A stretch of DNA of 64,000 nucleotides, from NCBI RefSeq assembly GCF_900188125.1, contig NZ_FZOW01000025.1:1-64000 (forward strand), written 5' to 3'. Below are positions 60,358-64,000 of the stretch, in pieces; the stretch's first letter is position 1; the number at the start of each line of letters is the position of its first letter. The notes below the pieces were generated by a model, which ran no database searches, was not told the origin of the DNA, and was given only the letters and a program-made list of their open reading frames with translations. The translations under genes were made by a program, and so were the position numbers. Origin of the DNA: Rhodococcoides kyotonense (GTDB lineage: Bacteria > Actinomycetota > Actinomycetes > Mycobacteriales > Mycobacteriaceae).

Positions 60358-60927
60358 ATGAGTACGCCATACATTTTGGGCTTGGGTGGATCGACTCGGA
60401 TCGGCTCCTCCACCGAGGTGGTTGTTCGGGGAATTCTCGCCCGGGCAGAAGAATTAGGCTGCGAGACGCAGATGTTCGCCGGACCCGATCTGATGCTGCC
60501 GCCGTACGATCCGGGGACGGAGTTGGATGCGTCGGCTTCGGCGCTCGTCGACGCGTTTCGCCGAGCCGATGCGGTCGTGATCGGGTCGCCCGGATACCAC
60601 GGATCGATTTCGGGTCTGATCAAAAACGCTCTGGACTACACCGAAGCGCTCCGTACCGATGATCGTGTCTACTTCGACGGAGTCCCAGTCGGATGCGTCG
60701 CGACTGCGTTCGGATGGCAGGGCGCGGTCAATACGTTGTCGACACTCCGGCAGATCACACATGCACTCCGGGGCTGGCCGACACCTCTGGGTATCGCGTT
60801 GAACACATCGGACAAGACCTTGATCGAAGATGGTCGCGTCGTCAATACCTCTGTGTTGGAGTCGATGTCGAAGATGGTCGATCAACTGGCCAGCTTCGTT
60901 CTTCGCCGCCAGGTGCAGTCGGCGTGA
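60358..60927 (+). CDS. NAD(P)H-dependent FMN reductase
   Basis: A 189-residue flavodoxin-like protein: GLGGSTRIGSSTEVVVR binds the FMN phosphate, and VVIGSPGYHGSISGLIKNAL is the classic signature loop. It can provide reduced FMN to the monooxygenase at 55636. Its stop overlaps the GTG of the next gene. Confidence 0.87.
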   Translation: MSTPYILGLGGSTRIGSSTEVVVRGILARAEELGCETQMFAGPDLMLPPYDPGTELDASASALVDAFRRADAVVIGSPGYHGSISGLIKNALDYTEALRTDDRVYFDGVPVGCVATAFGWQGAVNTLSTLRQITHALRGWPTPLGIALNTSDKTLIEDGRVVNTSVLESMSKMVDQLASFVLRRQVQSA

Positions 60928-61538
60928 CAGCTTCGCCGACGTTGTCACGCATGAGCTACTCGGTCGATTCGGACGTGTTCTCCGCGGTACGCCAGTCGTT
61001 CGCAACTGGTGAGCCCATCGTTCTGGTTGGCAAATCGACAAGCGGCGTATGTATGTCTGTTCCTGCCGCGAATGTGACCGCACATTCGATGGCACAATTG
61101 GTGAAGTATTCGTCTGGGTTGGTGCGGACTTCGTTTCCACTGCATATCGCGCATCAACTGTACATTCCGACTATGTCGGGTCTCGACGCAGGACTCTCCA
61201 GTTGCGTGCCCACTACGGTGACCGTCGATGCCCTAGATGGCACGACCACAGGGATCTCAGCACACGACCGTGCAATCACGGCGCGGCAGCTAGCTGCGGC
61301 CGGTGCACAGCCTGAAGACTTCTCGCGCCCAGGGCATATGGTAACCAAGGTTGTCGACCCCCAGGGTGCCGGGAGCCCGGACTTGGCCATGCTGCGAATG
61401 CTGGCACTGTCGGGATACCGCCCAATAGCCGTTCTCGGCGAACTGGTTTCGGTCTCCAACCCGCATGAAATGATGTTTGCGGACGAGGCCGTCGATTTCG
61501 CGCTGGAGCACAATTGGCCGATTGCTGCGATTTATTGA
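60924..61538 (+). CDS. RibB-fold (DHBP-synthase-like) protein lacking the catalytic acidic loop
   Basis: 204 residues from GTG 60924, overlapping the FMN-reductase stop as GTGA; the in-frame extension to 60693 is antisense-like. The fold is that of 3,4-dihydroxy-2-butanone-4-phosphate synthase: MSVPAANVTAHSMAQLVKYS, TTVTVDALDGTTTGISAHDR, RPGHMVTKVVDPQGA, MLALSGYRPIAVLGELVS. However, the DDEDRENEGD-type acidic loop that binds metal and substrate in RibB is replaced by VGKSTSGVC. It is thus a paralogue with a new, unknown role, perhaps flavin-ring or substrate chemistry in this operon. Confidence 0.75.
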   Translation: MTASPTLSRMSYSVDSDVFSAVRQSFATGEPIVLVGKSTSGVCMSVPAANVTAHSMAQLVKYSSGLVRTSFPLHIAHQLYIPTMSGLDAGLSSCVPTTVTVDALDGTTTGISAHDRAITARQLAAAGAQPEDFSRPGHMVTKVVDPQGAGSPDLAMLRMLALSGYRPIAVLGELVSVSNPHEMMFADEAVDFALEHNWPIAAIY

Positions 61539-61617
61539 CTAGTTTCGAATCATCAGCAGGACTCGCCTATTGGGTGGCGATCCGTTGCTGGGTTGGTCGT
61601 AACGGATAGGCACGAGC

Positions 61618-62001
61618 GTGACACTAGTCGGTATTGCGCAGGTGGTGTTGGCTGGAGGATTTGCAGCGACGAAAGCAGTGGGGGCAACTAGCTGTTCTTC
61701 GCGGGAGGTTATGGACGGCGAGTCGCTTCAAAGAATCGGCAATGGCGCCCGACAGTTTCGGTCGAAGCGCAAGCCTCATGCGTTCCACGGTGCTGTTGCA
61801 CTCACGGCAACACTGACCGCTACTGGAGCGGTGCTCGGTGTTTGCTTTCTAACGACGCATGGTGGAGACGCGGATAGCACCTCGATTGCCACGTGCGATA
61901 TCTGCGTTCTCGCTTGCGTTCTGGTCTGCGAACTCGCAGCAATTGCCTCAGGCGCGATCGTGGCGTCCAGGATCCGAACCGATGAGGCAGAAGCGTCGTA
62001 A
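61618..62001 (+). CDS. Small membrane protein, hypothetical
   Basis: 127 residues from GTG 61618. Two hydrophobic segments (FHGAVALTATLTATGAVLGV, then ICVLACVLVCELAAIASGAI) and several cysteines (CFL, CDIC, CVLVC). It lies 79 bases after the RibB-like gene and may belong to the same transcript, but it has no recognised family. Confidence 0.4.
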   Translation: MTLVGIAQVVLAGGFAATKAVGATSCSSREVMDGESLQRIGNGARQFRSKRKPHAFHGAVALTATLTATGAVLGVCFLTTHGGDADSTSIATCDICVLACVLVCELAAIASGAIVASRIRTDEAEAS

Positions 62002-62027
62002 TAGTTTGTCGCGACCTTGAAGGTCTG

Positions 62028-62975
62028 TTAGTCGCGACTGCCGGAGTCGACGGCTGCAGCGGCCACGACCAGGTCTTGCCAGGCCATTCCGGAACTCTTG
62101 AAAACAGTGGGGCGATTCGGTTCGAGTTGAACCCTGCCGGTGATGACGTCGGACATTTCGATGAGGTCCGAAGCTGAAATTTCTCCGTCGTCGATGGCCA
62201 TGATGACGTCACCGGCTTCGCGGAGAGCCGTAGCGGTGTCTTCGACCACTACATGGGCTCGCCGCATCAGTCTGGCGTCGATTTCACGGACGTGGGGTTC
62301 GTGAGAACCCACGGCAACGACGACTGCGTCGTCACTAGGTAGGTCGCCGTCGAATAGTGGTTGGTGGGCACTCGTAGCGCAGAAGACGATGTCCGCTTCG
62401 GCCACAACTTGATTCGCATGCATCGATCCCGCCGTGACGAGGGATGCATCGGGCCCCAGGGAAGCTCGAGCGCGGCTCGAATCTCTTGCCACCCAAGTTG
62501 TTTCAGGCGTGGTGTCCACAGTTTCCGTGAGCGCATCGATATGCGCTCGCCCTTGCGGACCGTATCCGAAACACACGACACGCAACTGCTGAGTCTTGGA
62601 CCTCAAAAACGGCTTGATTGCCGCAATAGAGACCGCGGAGGTACGAAGGTTGGTAAGAGCGACTCCGTCCATCGTTGCCACCAAAGTTAGTGTCTGCGCG
62701 TCGAACAGGAGATATTGGCCTTGAATGCGTGGTAGGCCGGATTGCGGGTTGGCTGGGGCGACGGTAGCGACCTTGACTCCTGCGTACGATCCATCCTCGG
62801 ACGGCATGAGCAAAAGCTGACCGTGCGCCACCTGCACGACTTGACGGGGCGGATCATGAGAAACGCGGATTCCTGAAAGCACCGCAGCTTCAATAGCCTC
62901 CACTGCTTGGCGAGGTGTCACCAGGCTCTCGAGGTGAAGGATGCTGCGTTTCAAAGGGATGTCCTCCTTGTGCAT
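62028..62975 (-). CDS. Ornithine cyclodeaminase/mu-crystallin-family protein
   Basis: A 315-residue NAD(P)-binding protein. It starts ILHLESLVTPRQAVEAIEAA, then has the substrate Lys-containing GSYAGVKVATVAPANPQSGL, the Rossmann segment VVCFGYGPQGRAHIDAL, VGSHEPHVREIDARLMRRA and the end SSGMAWQDLVVAA. Members are ornithine cyclodeaminases, delta-1-pyrroline-2-carboxylate reductases or N-acyl-amino-acid-type dehydrogenases; the exact reaction is unknown. It is convergent with the operon and divergent from the ABC lipoprotein. Confidence 0.85.
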   Translation of the reverse strand: MHKEDIPLKRSILHLESLVTPRQAVEAIEAAVLSGIRVSHDPPRQVVQVAHGQLLLMPSEDGSYAGVKVATVAPANPQSGLPRIQGQYLLFDAQTLTLVATMDGVALTNLRTSAVSIAAIKPFLRSKTQQLRVVCFGYGPQGRAHIDALTETVDTTPETTWVARDSSRARASLGPDASLVTAGSMHANQVVAEADIVFCATSAHQPLFDGDLPSDDAVVVAVGSHEPHVREIDARLMRRAHVVVEDTATALREAGDVIMAIDDGEISASDLIEMSDVITGRVQLEPNRPTVFKSSGMAWQDLVVAAAAVDSGSRD

Positions 62976-63361
62976 GCCGGCAGCTACTCCGACTGGAATT
63001 GTCGATGTTTACTTGTGGTGGCGCGCGATGCGATCCGGTCGTAGAAACTTTCGCCGCGCGGCTACCGGTAACTGTACAGTGGCAGGGCGGAATAAGGATC
63101 CGCCCTCGTCCAATGGGATCGGGCGTTGTGGCTGTATCTGTCGAATTGCTCTCTTGGGCCGCCTATTTCAGATTGCAAAGAATCGGCAGGCATCTGACGG
63201 GCTGAGGGCAGACCGTTGCGGGGCAATTCGGAAGAAACCGCAGCGGAGCGGCATCCATTGTGACCCTTGACATATCTGGATTTGCACTTCTCGAGTTGCG
63301 CGATCGGCTCATTTGATCAAGTTTTCAAACGTAGTTTTCGAGTCGACCTAACGGAGCCCTC
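62976..63361. other. Divergent promoter region, no gene recognised
   Basis: This separates the cyclodeaminase-family gene from the ABC binding protein. TTGACATATCTGG lies near 63266 and could be a -35-like box for the downstream gene. Confidence 0.4.
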
Positions 63362-63376
63362 TTGCCTTCATCGTCC

Positions 63377-64000
63377 ATGCGCCGACGCATCCTGGTCGCG
63401 TGCGCATGCGTATCGGCACTTGTGGCCACTGCATGCCTCAGCTCCCGCAGTTCTTCGTCGGAACCGGGAACGCTGGCGATCGCGACATCTTTCCAACCTC
63501 GCACCGGATTGGCCATCGATACCGACGACGCGTTCCTGCTTTCGAAGATCGGTGTTGCCGAGCCGTCGGTGCGGGCGGGAATCGACGGAATCCCGACTGC
63601 TGCCCTGGCGACCGAATGGTCGCGCGTAGACAACACGACGTGGGAGTTCAGGCTTCGGCCCGGAGTGACGTTTCAGGACGGTAGCCCGTTGGATGCTGCA
63701 GCGGTGGTGACGGCCCTGGACTATGTCACCTCGGTTGTGAGCCCGCCCCGCGCGGTCGAGGGCGTCGGAATCGTTGCAACTGCGCAGGGCGACGACACGG
63801 TGCGTGTGACTACCAGAGAACCGGATCCGATACTGCCACTACGGTTGTCAAGCCCGAACGCCGCGATCCTCTCGCCCGCGGCTTATACCTCGACGCCTCC
63901 GAACCCGATGGGCACGGGAACGGGTCCGTTCGTGCTGACCGGAAACGTCTCGGGCACCCGAGCGCAACTGACCGCGAACGATTCCTATTGGGATTCGCGC
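63377..64000 (+). CDS. ABC peptide/nickel-type substrate-binding lipoprotein, N-terminal part
   Basis: At least 208 residues to the window edge. ATG 63377 is used here; an in-frame TTG at 63362 with GGAG before it is an equal option. RRRILVACACVSALVATACL is a lipoprotein signal with lipobox Cys. SBP_bac_5 features follow: PSVRAGIDGIPTAALATEWS, LRPGVTFQDGSPLDAAAV and MGTGTGPFVLTG. It is the usual first gene of a dipeptide/nickel-type importer continuing outside the window. Confidence 0.85.
   Translation, partial: MRRRILVACACVSALVATACLSSRSSSSEPGTLAIATSFQPRTGLAIDTDDAFLLSKIGVAEPSVRAGIDGIPTAALATEWSRVDNTTWEFRLRPGVTFQDGSPLDAAAVVTALDYVTSVVSPPRAVEGVGIVATAQGDDTVRVTTREPDPILPLRLSSPNAAILSPAAYTSTPPNPMGTGTGPFVLTGNVSGTRAQLTANDSYWDSR

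Noticed and set aside
60312..60960. An FMN riboswitch before the RibB-like gene
   Set aside because: The gene starts inside the stop of the preceding gene, leaving no leader, and no RFN-type conserved boxes were seen.
1..64000. CRISPR array, rRNA operon or replication origin
   Set aside because: No regularly spaced short repeats, rRNA-like sequence, DnaA-box cluster or iteron set were noticed.

Overview
The window is high-GC DNA with GTG and TTG starts, WhiB, FCD-type GntR and PucR regulators and long runs of co-oriented catabolic genes. This points to a mycolic-acid actinobacterium (order Mycobacteriales), most likely Rhodococcus or a close relative. The species cannot be named from the sequence alone. 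No rRNA, intact tRNA or CRISPR array was found. All calls come from reading sequence and translations; no database search was run.

Layout. (1) 0-10.6 kb is a patchwork: the start of an IS3-type orfA, a secreted YVTN beta-propeller, a Tat-exported cysteine-rich protein with a thioredoxin-like head (possible halocin-C8-like peptide precursor), small membrane proteins, a recombinase-like protein lacking catalytic residues, an AraC remnant, an Lrp/MFS divergent pair, and a deletion scar joining a GPH-transporter tail to a CoA-transferase remnant. (2) 10.9-30.7 kb is a carbohydrate or organic-acid catabolic region. It holds an FAD/Fe-S lactate/glycolate-type dehydrogenase and a GntR gene divergent across a 36-bp perfect palindrome, then WhiB. 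A long minus-strand cluster follows: DapA-family lyase, FMN lactate-type dehydrogenase, a second identical DapA copy, DhaK, DhaL, a DppB / DppC-DppD fusion / DppF / binding-protein importer, a Gfo/Idh/MocA dehydrogenase, a zinc-type alcohol dehydrogenase and a 2-oxoglutarate-semialdehyde-type dehydrogenase. Both DapA promoters carry ATTATCGATAAT, the likely operator of the divergent GntR regulator at 30 kb. A DapA-family dehydratase or aldolase plus this aldehyde dehydrogenase suggests non-phosphorylative sugar-acid catabolism (inference).

(3) About 31.1-51.9 kb looks like a genomic island. Both edges carry the same ~208-bp imperfect direct repeat, ending in what looks like the 3' half of a threonine tRNA (TGT anticodon) followed by a terminator hairpin. 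Inside is a small-molecule-like cassette (DegT aminotransferase, two Fe/2-oxoglutarate oxygenases, two nucleotidyltransferases, a histidine phosphatase, a Gfo/Idh/MocA dehydrogenase) mixed with two TPR proteins that stop just before where a CHAT protease domain would begin. A separate CHAT caspase-like protease lies on the opposite strand beside a zinc-ribbon and a three-helix membrane protein. Defence-type genes and their wrecks follow: AbiEi, truncated AbiEii, AbiTii/HEPN-like, an Mrr-like stub, a zinc-ribbon pseudogene, an HNH-like gene and an AlbA/Schlafen-like gene. This island is the best candidate for an undescribed system. A decayed IS3-family element is inserted at its right edge.

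(4) 52.9-64 kb holds a PucR regulator divergent from a plus-strand operon: alpha/beta hydrolase, luciferase-like monooxygenase, membrane-dipeptidase-like hydrolase, flavin reductase fused to an IclR-type ligand domain, MFS transporter, NAD(P)H:FMN reductase and a RibB-fold protein lacking the acidic catalytic loop. This looks like oxygenative breakdown of an amide or heterocycle. A small membrane protein, an ornithine-cyclodeaminase-family gene and a truncated peptide-type ABC binding lipoprotein close the window.
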